Position numbers and translations under genes: made by a program. Of a stretch of DNA of 14,509 nt, positions 1-6,994 are shown in pieces (positions within the stretch are counted from its first letter, which is position 1; every line of letters begins with the position of its first letter). This DNA comes from Dehalococcoidia bacterium LH_S1 (GTDB lineage Bacteria; Chloroflexota; Dehalococcoidia; SZUA-161; SpSt-899): contig JAGXOF010000019.1 of NCBI GenBank assembly GCA_023660035.1, positions 1 through 14,509 of the forward strand. The letters are read 5' to 3'. The notes under the pieces were generated by a model. The model did not search any database and was not told the origin of the DNA. It saw only the letters and a program-made list of their open reading frames with translations.

Positions 1-2
1 TG

Positions 3-239
3 GTGGACAGAAAAGGCAAAGTCAGGAAGACCTATCCTTATGAGGAGGTGAGAACGCCATATGAGAAACTGAGGTCTCTACCGAAAGCAGAAGATCACCT
101 GCGTCCTGGGGTAAGTTTTGAATCCCTGGATACAATCGCCTATCAAATGAGCGATAATGAATTTGCAGAAAGGAAGGTGAAAGCACGGTTCGATCTATTC
201 CGGGAGATTAATAAGTCTCTTGAACGAGTTTCCTCATGA
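3..239 (+). CDS. C-terminal end of an integrase-core transposase (gene runs off left edge)
   Basis: The window opens inside this reading frame; the first GTG at position 3 is an internal Val rather than a real start, so only about the last 78 residues are visible. The tail contains KVRKTYPYEEVRTPYEKL and a RPGVSF..LD.IAYQMSDNEFAE stretch. I recognise this as the end of the large integrase-catalytic-domain transposases (IS481/ISNCY-like) common in anaerobic bacterial metagenomes. The DDE catalytic core lies upstream of the window. The N-terminal third of what appears to be the same transposase family occurs at 6110, in the same orientation. The frame ends in TGA, so TGA is a stop codon here. 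The copy could be intact upstream, which cannot be judged from this window. Confidence 0.72.
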   Translation: MDRKGKVRKTYPYEEVRTPYEKLRSLPKAEDHLRPGVSFESLDTIAYQMSDNEFAERKVKARFDLFREINKSLERVSS

Positions 240-340
240 CAAGTTATCCACATATTCACACTATTCACAAAGAAAAAGTAGCAAAAAGAAAAGGTTATTA
301 CTACCCCTCCCAGGCCCATTTCTGGATTAGAAAAGACTGG
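240..340 (+). mobile_element. Right (3') end of the integrase-type IS
   Basis: This is the non-coding stretch between the transposase stop and the remnant response regulator. CAGGCCCATTT at 311-321 is the exact reverse complement of AAATGGGCCTG at 6067-6077, upstream of the second transposase copy. The similarity continues imperfectly outward (ATTAGAAAAGA at 326-336 against ATTGGAAGAGA in the reverse complement of about 6015-6026). I infer a terminal inverted repeat of roughly 30 bp with the outer boundary near 335-345. No target duplication could be identified because the other end of this copy is outside the window. Confidence 0.5.
244..269 (+). repeat. Three consecutive DnaA-box-like 9-mers
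   Basis: TTATCCACA at 244-252 matches the DnaA box consensus exactly. ATATTCACA (252-260) and CTATTCACA (261-269) each differ from TTATNCACA only at the first base. The units follow one another with no spacer, sharing one base between the first two. They start five bases after the transposase stop codon, inside the inferred IS end. They may be transposase-binding repeats that resemble DnaA boxes, or true DnaA sites in an IS end as known for IS50. The sequence cannot decide between these. Confidence 0.5.
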
Positions 341-348
341 TACCCACA

Positions 349-871
349 GTGGATGACGCTATCGCATGGATGAATAAGTCATCGGCACATGTGGTCCTGC
401 TGGATATTCAGTTACCAGGTATGGATGGCATCAAAGCCACTTCAAAGATGGTACGCAGAAGACTGGAGACAAAGGTCCTAGCGCTCACAGCAGTGGAAGA
501 TCCCTATATACTGGCACAATCTATTCTGGCTGGGGCCAGTGGCTGCCTTACCTATAAACGTTCTTCATCAGACAAAGTGGTCCTAGCTATACGTTCTCTG
601 GCATCCGGACACCCAATTAACGTTCCACAGCCTGTAAAACATGCTCTGGACAACATGAGCCAACCCAAGCTTCAAAAACGGCAAAGGGGCTTACAAAGAG
701 GGAAAAGGAGATCTTCGACCTGCTTGCCATTGGAAGGACCCCCCCTGGAATCGCAAAGGACCTCAACCTCGAAAGCCAAACGGTGAAAAACATTTGTGCA
801 ATATCTATGCCAAGCTCAACATAAGCAGCCGCTACGAGGCAATGAGTATGAAGTTGCGAGAACTCCTGTGA
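349..871 (+). pseudogene. Degraded LuxR/NarL-type response regulator
   Basis: The receiver domain lacks its first 40 or so residues, including the acidic pocket. It starts at TVDDAIAWMN and keeps VVLLDIQLPGMDG, with the phospho-acceptor Asp in LLDIQLPG, followed by the ALTA and GASG.L..K segments. Two frame changes follow. The first, between about 650 and 690, moves into a frame reading GLTKREKEIFDLLAIGRTP, the start of a LuxR helix-turn-helix. The second, at about 791, needs one extra base to continue TVKN-H-LCNIYAKLNISSRYEA to the stop at 869-871. Both are explained by single-base deletions. The 5' truncation abuts the IS end on the left, so the insertion probably removed the promoter and N-terminus. 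No partner histidine kinase is present. Confidence 0.8.
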
Positions 872-934
872 GGCGATGTAGAGCAAATCAACTAAGGTAA
901 GTTGCTATCCCCCTCAGAGCAAATAGACCGCTCA

Positions 935-1987
935 TCAATCAAACAATCTCAACTGTTCTACCTCAACAAAATTAGACACGCTCACCCCAATGAGCCGGAA
1001 AGACCTCCCCGGTGCCATTTCCCTCGTGATTATGTCCATGGCTATGTCACGGAGCTCTCCTGGCTTCTGTACCGCTCTGTTAGAGGTCAGGCTGCGAGTC
1101 AAGGTAGTGAAATTGGACAAGCGCAACTTAACCGTCACGGTCCGCCCCCTGACGCCATCCTCTTTCAACCGCCTGGACACCCGAAGGCTAAGTTTCCACA
1201 CCTCGCTCCTGAGCCTTCCTGGGGCATCGATGTCTTTGGAGAAGGTAACCTCGGCGCTCATGGATTTGGCTACTCGCTCTGTCTCCACAGCGCGGTCGTC
1301 ATACCCGATACTCCACCTTTTCATCTCCAATCCGCGCTTGCCGAACTGGCTCCTCAGCCACTCGTTGGGCTGGCTGGCCAGAGTGCCAAGTGTGTGAATG
1401 CCACTTTCCCTCAGCTTCCTCTCGGTAACAGGGCCAATCCCCCAGAGCCTGTCCACAGGTAAAGGAGCCAGGAATTCCGCCTCTGTCCCAGGCTCAACGA
1501 CTTTCAGCCCGTCAGGCTTGCTTTCCCCTGAGGCAATCTTGGCCACAGACTTGGAAGAGGCAACGCCAACCGAAATGACCAGGCCCACCTCCTCCCTGAC
1601 CTTCTGTTTGATGTACCGGGCCACTTCAAGCGGGGAGAAACCCTCTTCTGCTACGCTTGTTATGTCAAGATACGCCTCGTCAAGCGAGACCGGCTCCACC
1701 AGCGGGGCAGCCGAGCGGAAGATATCCATCACCTTGGCGGATATCTGGCAGTAGCGGCCAAAACGCGGCTGAATCACCACCGCGGAGGGACAACGCTGAA
1801 GCGCCGTCCGCATGGGCATAGCTGAGCGAATGCCGAATTCGCGGGCCTCGTAGGAACATGCGGCGACCACACCCCTGTTCTCAGGCCGGCCACCCACGAG
1901 AACAGGTTTGCCACGGAGTTGCGGGTTGTCCATTTGCTCCACCGAGGCATAAAAGGCATCCAGGTCCGCATGAACTATGAAGCGCAT
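935..1987 (-). CDS. dinB: DNA polymerase IV (Y-family translesion polymerase)
   Basis: Error-prone template-directed polymerase that extends past damaged bases. From the ATG at 1987 the protein has 350 residues, normal for Pol IV. The catalytic acids fall at D8 (DLDAFYASVE), D103 and E104 (SLDEAYLD), the same numbering as E. coli Pol IV, which supports this start over a TTG at 2002. Y13 occupies the steric-gate position that excludes ribonucleotides. The palm/fingers are followed by the thumb helix-hairpin-helix (LPVDRLWGIGPVTERKL) and the little-finger domain. The protein ends in QLRLFD, a good beta-clamp binding motif. An AGAGGG lies just upstream of the ATG. It is the last gene of the minus-strand block, 33 bp after the putative lipoprotein gene. 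No LexA-type operator was recognised. Confidence 0.96.
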   Translation of the reverse strand: MRFIVHADLDAFYASVEQMDNPQLRGKPVLVGGRPENRGVVAACSYEAREFGIRSAMPMRTALQRCPSAVVIQPRFGRYCQISAKVMDIFRSAAPLVEPVSLDEAYLDITSVAEEGFSPLEVARYIKQKVREEVGLVISVGVASSKSVAKIASGESKPDGLKVVEPGTEAEFLAPLPVDRLWGIGPVTERKLRESGIHTLGTLASQPNEWLRSQFGKRGLEMKRWSIGYDDRAVETERVAKSMSAEVTFSKDIDAPGRLRSEVWKLSLRVSRRLKEDGVRGRTVTVKLRLSNFTTLTRSLTSNRAVQKPGELRDIAMDIITREMAPGRSFRLIGVSVSNFVEVEQLRLFD

Positions 1988-2020
1988 TTTCCCTCTTGTC
2001 AATTGCCCAACGGCATAATA

Positions 2021-3181
2021 CTACGAACCTCTCCCCACCTCTTTCTTCAGATCATCATAATCGGTCATCCCCGTAACCTTGTTCATGAATTCCTGCAAAG
2101 AAGAACACTGTTCTCGCAGTTCCTTCAAATCCTCCCCGATCGGGCTCACAGAGCCAGGCTTGTAAGCGTATGTCCCGTGGAAGGCAAAATATGCCTGATT
2201 CAATTTCCTCAGGTAATAGCCCTTTTCAGCCAGGTATTCCCGCTTTGCCCTCATGAAGTCCTCGGCCTTCTCCACTTCTCCATTCGCCAGGTATTCATCA
2301 ACCTGCAGCCTTATCGACCTCATCTCACGATAGACTTCGGACACTGGTCCCCCATTCTGCGGCTCTTCCCAGTCCTCCGGAGCATAGTATTTTTTGTAAA
2401 TCTTGTCGCCGATCTCCTCGCTCACAATCCCTGCCACCGTTTCATTCATGGTCACAATCTGGTAGTTACCCCGGATTTCGACAGCATCCAGCAGGTAGAG
2501 GAAACCCAGAGGCTTAAAGGCCAGATATTGATGTAACCACTCTTCTACAATGGCATGAAGAGCGTACCGAGTGTTGGAGGTTTCGGTAACCATGGTGGGA
2601 TAGGTAAAGCCCACCCCACCGAGTTCCACCACCAGCGACGAGCCACCCAGTGTATCAACCTTGCCCTCTATGCGCTCCTTTTCCTCAACGGTCAGGTCCG
2701 GATCTAAAACTACTCTATCCTGGAGTTTTATCTCATCCCTTGGTGAAATAACTAGCAGGTCGGGAGAGGGCTCAAACTCAAAGGCAAGGGGTGGGAAAAC
2801 AATTCCCAGCGACAAGAAGTTATCCAGAGGATTGAGAATGCCTTCTTCCCTGAGTGCTTCCTTTATCTGCTTGGTAATTATACACTCCGCCCTCTCTTCC
2901 AGATTTGTTCCTTCAAAGTGAGAAGAATCGGATTGACCAACTGATGCGAAGAAGCTCTTAACGGTGTCCACGTCATTGATGTCAGCGTCTGGTGAGTCGA
3001 ACAGGTCCACCAGCCGATGAGACAGTGTATTGACTTCCCACCCAAAGATGCTGAATTTATGCGGGCTGGCGATGCGATTAACCTGACTTTGAAGGCCTGT
3101 ACCGTACGGGAAGACGCAGCTCGAAAGGAAGAGGCTGCCCAGTGCTAGAATTAATACGATTGCTGTGGTAAGCCTTACCAT
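2021..3181 (-). CDS. Putative secreted lipoprotein with a degenerate metallopeptidase-like motif
   Basis: I do not recognise the family with certainty. From the ATG at 3181 (AGGTG just upstream) the 386-residue product begins with a basic residue, a hydrophobic run (TTAIVLILALGSLFL) and a lipobox SSC at C22, so export and lipid anchoring are likely. A longer frame opens at 3325, but its extra 48 residues cross the palindromic repeat at 3267-3286 and are probably not translated. Mid-protein, H209-AIV-EEWLH217-Q followed by NE at 246-247 (MNETVAGIVSEE) resembles the HExxH plus downstream Glu layout of gluzincin peptidases such as the PF10023 aminopeptidase-like proteins. The first His of HExxH is Glu here. 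The C-terminal 120 residues are helical and charged. It may be cotranscribed with dinB. Confidence 0.75.
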   Translation of the reverse strand: MVRLTTAIVLILALGSLFLSSCVFPYGTGLQSQVNRIASPHKFSIFGWEVNTLSHRLVDLFDSPDADINDVDTVKSFFASVGQSDSSHFEGTNLEERAECIITKQIKEALREEGILNPLDNFLSLGIVFPPLAFEFEPSPDLLVISPRDEIKLQDRVVLDPDLTVEEKERIEGKVDTLGGSSLVVELGGVGFTYPTMVTETSNTRYALHAIVEEWLHQYLAFKPLGFLYLLDAVEIRGNYQIVTMNETVAGIVSEEIGDKIYKKYYAPEDWEEPQNGGPVSEVYREMRSIRLQVDEYLANGEVEKAEDFMRAKREYLAEKGYYLRKLNQAYFAFHGTYAYKPGSVSPIGEDLKELREQCSSLQEFMNKVTGMTDYDDLKKEVGRGS

Positions 3182-3266
3182 TGCACCTAAAAAAGAAGGC
3201 AACCGTTCACCCACTATACTTTGTCGGTCCGTGCTTGTCGCGGAATTCACTCCCTGGAGCTTCTGG

Positions 3267-3286
3267 ATTCCGGCTTTTGCCGGAAT
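3267..3286. repeat. Palindromic intergenic repeat (ATTCCGGC-TTTT-GCCGGAAT)
   Basis: A perfect 8-bp stem with a four-base loop lies between the polyprenyl synthase and lipoprotein genes. The surrounding TGG...GAATGA context is the widely scattered small repeat that reads IPAKAGIQ when translated by mistake, reminiscent of Neisseria dRS3-type repeats. There is no T-run after the stem on the minus strand, so it is not a standard terminator. It could attenuate or stabilise the mRNA between the two genes. Confidence 0.7.
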
Positions 3287-3342
3287 GATAGTCAAAATCG
3301 GGAGAACTATCAGGTGAACGCCCAAAGGAAGGTAACGATATT

Positions 3343-4311
3343 CTATCTGTTCCGCTCAAGGACGTACAATGTTAACTCAGTGAGGGCTCTCTTCGCCTCA
3401 GTATCAGGCAAGGATCGAATAGCCTGCTGTGCTTTATCCGCCAGTTCCCTGGCGATAGCGAGCGACTTCTCAATGAATGCTGATTCCCGGATCTCAGCGA
3501 TGGCTTGGCCGAGCTCTGCTCCATCGCCCCTAGTATCAAATCCTCTCTTTATGAGTCCGCCATCCGGGTGTTGCTCAACGTACAAAATAGCTGGCAATGT
3601 GAGGACTCCCTGAAGAAGGTCGTTACCAACAGGTTTGCCCATCGTTACTTCCTCCCCAGTGAAATCGAGAAGGTCATCAACCACCTGAAAGGCAAGGCCA
3701 AGATTGCGACCATACTCCCTGAGGGACTCGACGGTAGACTCAGTACTCTCGCTCAAAATAGCCCCCGACTCCGTGGCCATAGTAAACAGGGCAGCGGTTT
3801 TGCCGTCTATTCTCCTGAAATAGTCCTGGCGGCTCTGATTCCACTCATAAACGGTCAGGTCCTCCTCGAGCTCTCCTTTCGCCAGCAGCATAAGGGTCCG
3901 AGCAAAAAGTCTCACCACCCTGAGATTCCCGGGCTCAGCAGCAAGTTCGGCGGACCTGGCAAACAGGTAATCCCCAGCTATAGTAGCTGCGCTATCTCCC
4001 CACACGCTGTAAAGTGTCGGCAATCCCCGCCGGAGCGGTGACTTATCGATTGCATCATCATGAACCAGTGAAGCAAGGTGAAGAAGTTCAACAGCAGCGG
4101 ACATCGGAATCAGACACTCACGATGATACTGGTTGACCTGGCCAGAAAGCAACGTTAGTGCAGGACGTACCCCCTTGCCCGAATGGCCGATCGCCTGTTC
4201 TATTATCTGGGTAAACTGAGGAAAGTCCGCATCAGCAACTTCCCGTAGTCTCTCGGTAACTAGAGCTATTTCCCCCTCGACTGGTGACAATATCGACTCA
4301 AGCTTCAACAC
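3343..4311 (-). CDS. Long-chain all-trans polyprenyl diphosphate synthase
   Basis: Condenses isopentenyl diphosphate onto an allylic primer to make the prenyl tail of quinones or other lipid carriers. The 322-residue protein has the class I prenyltransferase landmarks: GKGVRP at 45-50, the first Asp-rich motif D85-D86-A-I-D89 in LVHDDAID, RR at 94-95, GDYLFA near 113-118, and the second motif D212-D213-L-L-D216. The fifth residue before the first Asp motif is Ala80 and the fourth is Ser81. Short-chain enzymes usually carry bulky aromatics there, so a C30-C50 product is inferred. The GTG start overlaps the metG stop by one base (TAGTG), indicating translational coupling. Exact chain length cannot be read from the sequence. 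Confidence 0.93.
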   Translation of the reverse strand: MLKLESILSPVEGEIALVTERLREVADADFPQFTQIIEQAIGHSGKGVRPALTLLSGQVNQYHRECLIPMSAAVELLHLASLVHDDAIDKSPLRRGLPTLYSVWGDSAATIAGDYLFARSAELAAEPGNLRVVRLFARTLMLLAKGELEEDLTVYEWNQSRQDYFRRIDGKTAALFTMATESGAILSESTESTVESLREYGRNLGLAFQVVDDLLDFTGEEVTMGKPVGNDLLQGVLTLPAILYVEQHPDGGLIKRGFDTRGDGAELGQAIAEIRESAFIEKSLAIARELADKAQQAIRSLPDTEAKRALTELTLYVLERNR

Positions 4312-5972
4312 TACGTCCCCAATTTAGCAGTCTCCTCCGCCGCTACCTCCTCATCCAGCTTGGTGAAAAGCGGTTCAGGCTCAGCTAGGGCCTGTCCAGT
4401 CAGAGGGAAATGGAATTCCCAACCAGAATCCTGGGTTCTTCCCGGCGAACCCAGAAGCTGGTGGACCTTCTCTGAGCTGAAGGGCAAGAACGGATACATG
4501 ATCCTCTCCAAACAGGAAATCACCCCCAGCGCCACTCCCAGGGTTTTCGCGGCGCTGTCCCTGTCCTGTTTAATCACCTTCCATGGCGCTTTGTTGTCAA
4601 GGTACCGATTGGTTTCCTGTGCCAGGTTAAATGCTGCCTTTATTCCCTCCCTGAAGTGGCAGTTGCCGAGGGCCTTGTCGACGCTGTCCATAGTTTCCCT
4701 GGCCTTAGCCAGGATCGCATTATCAGCCGCATCGAGTTCTCCTAGAGGCGGGACATGGCCATCGAAATTGCGGTACGTGAACTTGACAGCCCGGTTGACA
4801 AGGTTTCCATATGTCGCGACCAGCTCATCATTGTTCCGGCGCACAAACTCCCGCCATGAAAAGTCGGTGTCCCCTGTCTCCGGCATGTTAATGGAAAGGA
4901 TATAGCGTAGCGGGTCAGGGTCGTAGCGCTCAAGATACTCGGGGACCCACACTGCCCACTTGCGGCTGGTGGAAAGCGGCCTATTCTCCAGAGTAAGGAA
5001 TTCATTTGCGGGTACGTCATGGGGAAGTTTAAGTCCTCCATATCCCATCAACATGGCGGGCCAAATCAGGGTATGAAAAGGGATATTGTCCTTCCCTATA
5101 AAGTAATACGGTTTAGCATTCCCTTCCCAAAACGGACGCCACATCTCCTCATCGCCGTTCATCTTCGCCCATTCCTTACTTGCCGATAAATACCCTGTTA
5201 CCGCCTCAAACCAGACATAAATGCGCTTGTTCTCGAACCCCTCAACCGGCACGGGAACGCCCCACCGGATATCCCGTGTGATCGCCCGGTCACGCAATCC
5301 CTCTTTTAAGTAACGCATAGTCAAGCTGGAAACATTCGGTTTCCAGTGAGTTTGAGACTTAACCCATCCCTCCAGCTGCTGACTGAATTTGGATAGCTCG
5401 AGGAAGAGGTGTTCTGAAGACCTGATCTCGGGCGTACCGCCACATATAGTGCACCTGGGGTTGATCAACTCATCGGGGTTAAGGGTCTTGCTGCAATCCG
5501 GGCACTGGTCTCCTCTGGCAGATGAAGCGTGGCAGTAAGGACATTCGCCCTCGACGTAGCGGTCAGGGAGGTACCGGTCACAGCGAGGGCAGTACGCCGA
5601 AGGCATGCTACCCTTATATATATATCCCTTATCCATGAGGGTGCGGAAAAGATCGTGGACAACCTCGGTATGATTCTCAGTATGAGTAGAAGTAAAGAGG
5701 TCAAAGGAGATACCCAGCTTCCCCCAAGCATCCAGGAAGCCCTTGTGATACCTCCTTGCCACATCTTCCGGAGTGGTTCCTACCCTATCCGCTCTCATCG
5801 TTATAGGCGTACCATGCATATCGCTGCCGGAGACCATCAATACGTGGTTCCCCTTCATCCGATGATAGCGCGCGAATATGTCAGCAGGGAGATAAGCCCC
5901 CGCAATCTGGCCCAAATGCAAAGGGCCGTTAGCATAGGGCCAAGCTACAGCAATAAGAATGTACTCAAGCAT
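4311..5972 (-). CDS. metG: Methionyl-tRNA synthetase
   Basis: Class I aminoacyl-tRNA synthetase that charges tRNA-Met, including the initiator. The 553-residue protein has the HIGH-type signature HLGQ at 19-22 after AWPYANG. An insert carries four CxxC pairs (C128/C131, C144/C147, C157/C160, C174/C177), enough for two zinc knuckles. The KMSKS-type loop appears as LSTSR at 333-337, a variant of the catalytic loop. The anticodon-binding helical domain fills the C-terminal third, and there is no EMAP-type tRNA-binding extension. The ATG at 5972 fits the family N-terminus, but no Shine-Dalgarno sequence is visible. Combined with a promoter-like element only 15 bases upstream, this suggests a leaderless or near-leaderless mRNA. 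It is the first gene of the minus-strand block. Confidence 0.97.
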   Translation of the reverse strand: MLEYILIAVAWPYANGPLHLGQIAGAYLPADIFARYHRMKGNHVLMVSGSDMHGTPITMRADRVGTTPEDVARRYHKGFLDAWGKLGISFDLFTSTHTENHTEVVHDLFRTLMDKGYIYKGSMPSAYCPRCDRYLPDRYVEGECPYCHASSARGDQCPDCSKTLNPDELINPRCTICGGTPEIRSSEHLFLELSKFSQQLEGWVKSQTHWKPNVSSLTMRYLKEGLRDRAITRDIRWGVPVPVEGFENKRIYVWFEAVTGYLSASKEWAKMNGDEEMWRPFWEGNAKPYYFIGKDNIPFHTLIWPAMLMGYGGLKLPHDVPANEFLTLENRPLSTSRKWAVWVPEYLERYDPDPLRYILSINMPETGDTDFSWREFVRRNNDELVATYGNLVNRAVKFTYRNFDGHVPPLGELDAADNAILAKARETMDSVDKALGNCHFREGIKAAFNLAQETNRYLDNKAPWKVIKQDRDSAAKTLGVALGVISCLERIMYPFLPFSSEKVHQLLGSPGRTQDSGWEFHFPLTGQALAEPEPLFTKLDEEVAAEETAKLGT

Positions 5973-5986
5973 AACAAGCGTATTGT

Positions 5987-6016
5987 ATCATAAAGCAACG
6001 GGCTATTGGGAGTAAA
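5987..6016 (-). promoter_or_regulatory. Candidate sigma-70-type promoter for metG
   Basis: On the minus strand TTTACT (6016-6011) and TATGAT (5992-5987) match the -35 and -10 hexamers at 4/6 and 5/6 with an 18-bp spacer. Transcription would begin about 8 bases before the metG ATG, consistent with the absence of a ribosome-binding site. The -35 box lies at the inferred outer boundary of the neighbouring IS left end. Confidence 0.45.
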
Positions 6017-6109
6017 CTCTCTTCCAATACAAAATGAGCCTGGAGAGTGTCTCGATTTCCAAAGGAAAATGGGCCTGAAAGAGTGAGGTTTCTCGTTTAT
6101 GATTGAGCT
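6016..6109 (+). mobile_element. Left (5') end of a second integrase-type IS copy
   Basis: AAAATGRGCCTG occurs twice in direct orientation, at 6031-6042 and 6066-6077, 35 bases apart; each is followed by a similar purine-rich stretch. The inner copy is the exact 11-base inverted match of 311-321 in the right end of the first IS. Repeated end motifs are typical binding sites for integrase-core transposases. The outer limit is inferred at about 6012-6016. Confidence 0.5.
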
Positions 6110-6376
6110 ATGCGGCTAATCATGAACGACGGCAAACTAAGGACAATCGAACAAATCCAGGAATTGTTGGAGGCTGGCAATGGAATAGAGCTTCAAGGTG
6201 CATGTGGTGAGGAGAAGAAGAACTGGATAGAGGAAGTACTAGTCAGATTTGACTACCTCCGGCTGAAGAGGGGCGACAAAGGGGTGATACGGAAGTACAT
6301 ACAGAAGGTTTCAGGGTACGGTCGGTCGCAAAGCGAGAGACTCATAGCAGAATATCGGAGGGAAGGACTGACACGT
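6110..6376 (+). pseudogene. N-terminal fragment of integrase-type transposase
   Basis: About 89 residues remain: MNDGKLRTIEQIQELLEAG, then NWIEEVLVRFDYLRLKRGDKGVIRKYI, then a helix-turn-helix GYGRSQSERLIAEYRREG. This is the DNA-binding N-terminus of the same transposase family whose C-terminus lies at 3-239. The family start is probably the ATG at 6122, because MRLI upstream is not typical. After residue 89 the frame runs on for 21 unrelated residues to 6442, because the rest of the gene has been replaced by the antisense IS1595 remnant. The catalytic domain is absent, so no active enzyme can be made. Confidence 0.72.
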
Positions 6377-6783
6377 CTGGTAGGCGTTGTAAGCGAATTC
6401 GACCTATGGCTCTCTTGCCACGTGCCTCGGCGGCAATCGTGACGATAGCCTTCTTTTCCGTGCATCAACCCCGAACTCCTTCCTCGCGCCCACCGATGTA
6501 GCTCTCATCCACCTCAACGATGCCATTGAGGCGATCACGAGCAGGACGAACCATCTCCCGGCGTATCTTGTGAAGCCATGCCCAAGCCATCTCGTAACTC
6601 CCAAGACCAAGCACACGCTTCAGACCCAAAGCGTTGGCTCTATACTTCTGACTCGTCAACCACCAAAGCGATCAGATAGGCCTCACACGCCTCCTCGGTT
6701 GAAAACCACTCGTCAAACTCCATAAGGTTTCGTGGGAAGTACTCTTCATTAATGCTTTGTCTCGGGGGTAAGTCCATGCCCAT
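6376..6783 (-). pseudogene. IS1595-family transposase remnant with internal deletion
   Basis: Starting from an ATG at 6783, the protein reads PPRQSINEEYFPRNLMEFDEWF and CEAYLIAL, the IS1595/ISXO2-like N-terminus. The normal next 40 or so residues, a zinc-ribbon segment, are missing. A frame change at about 6661-6668 leads into WWLTSQKYRANALGLKRVLG and EVDESYIGG, which holds the first DDE-type Asp. Shortly after, GVRG is followed by an in-frame TGA (about 6463-6465) where Arg is usual. Homology then continues (TEKKAIVTIAAEARGKRAIG) to the junction near 6376. Three lesions are therefore present: an internal deletion, a nonsense codon and loss of the 3' half. Confidence 0.8.
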
Positions 6784-6980
6784 ATAATACCACAGGTGGG
6801 TCTAAGTGGGTACTCCTTTTAGCTGATTCAAGTCGTACTATTGAAACTTTCTGAGAAATCAAGGAAAATAGCTATGGTATAGCTGCGTCACTCAAGGGGA
6901 AGAGTGGAGGCCAGGATATATAAAGGAAGATGCAGGTAAAACAGGCACGCTGTTCTTAGCAGCCCAAGGATTTTATCAGT
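6784..6980 (+). other. Leader region of the ferredoxin-Nfn operon
   Basis: No gene was recognised here. The first part (to about 6830) is probably the outer end of the IS1595 remnant. AGCTAT-GGT-ATAGCT at 6870-6884 is a perfect 6-bp dyad that could be an operator or part of a promoter. A TTGAAA at 6841-6846 is -35-like, but the hexamer 17 bases downstream (GAAAAT) is a weak -10. TATATAAA at 6917-6924 is another -10-like stretch without a good -35. Assignments are tentative. Confidence 0.3.
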
Positions 6981-6986
6981 AGGAGG
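6981..6986 (+). promoter_or_regulatory. Shine-Dalgarno AGGAGG that decides the start of the ferredoxin-FlpD gene
   Basis: The spacing is 5 bases to TTG at 6992 and 8 bases to GTG at 6995. The GTG is the better-placed and stronger start, so the annotated protein begins VNEVEAPP. Confidence 0.6.
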
Positions 6987-6994
6987 CAAAATTG

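Noticed and set aside
240..345. Chromosomal replication origin based on DnaA-like boxes
   Set aside because: No dnaA, dnaN or other origin genes are near, and the boxes sit inside an inferred IS end.
902..1462. Long plus-strand open frame of 186 codons opposite dinB
   Set aside because: It lies wholly antisense to the well-supported dinB gene, has no recognisable domain and reflects the codon bias of the opposite strand.
1919..2536. Plus-strand frame of 205 codons opposite the lipoprotein and dinB genes
   Set aside because: It spans two real genes in antisense and has no domain or ribosome-binding site; treated as a shadow.
3182..3325. 48-residue N-terminal extension of the putative lipoprotein
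   Set aside because: It crosses a palindromic repeat and would bury the lipoprotein signal sequence 49 residues inside the protein.
5973..6015. T-box or other riboswitch upstream of metG
   Set aside because: Only about 40 bases separate the start codon from IS sequence, and no specifier or antiterminator structure is visible.
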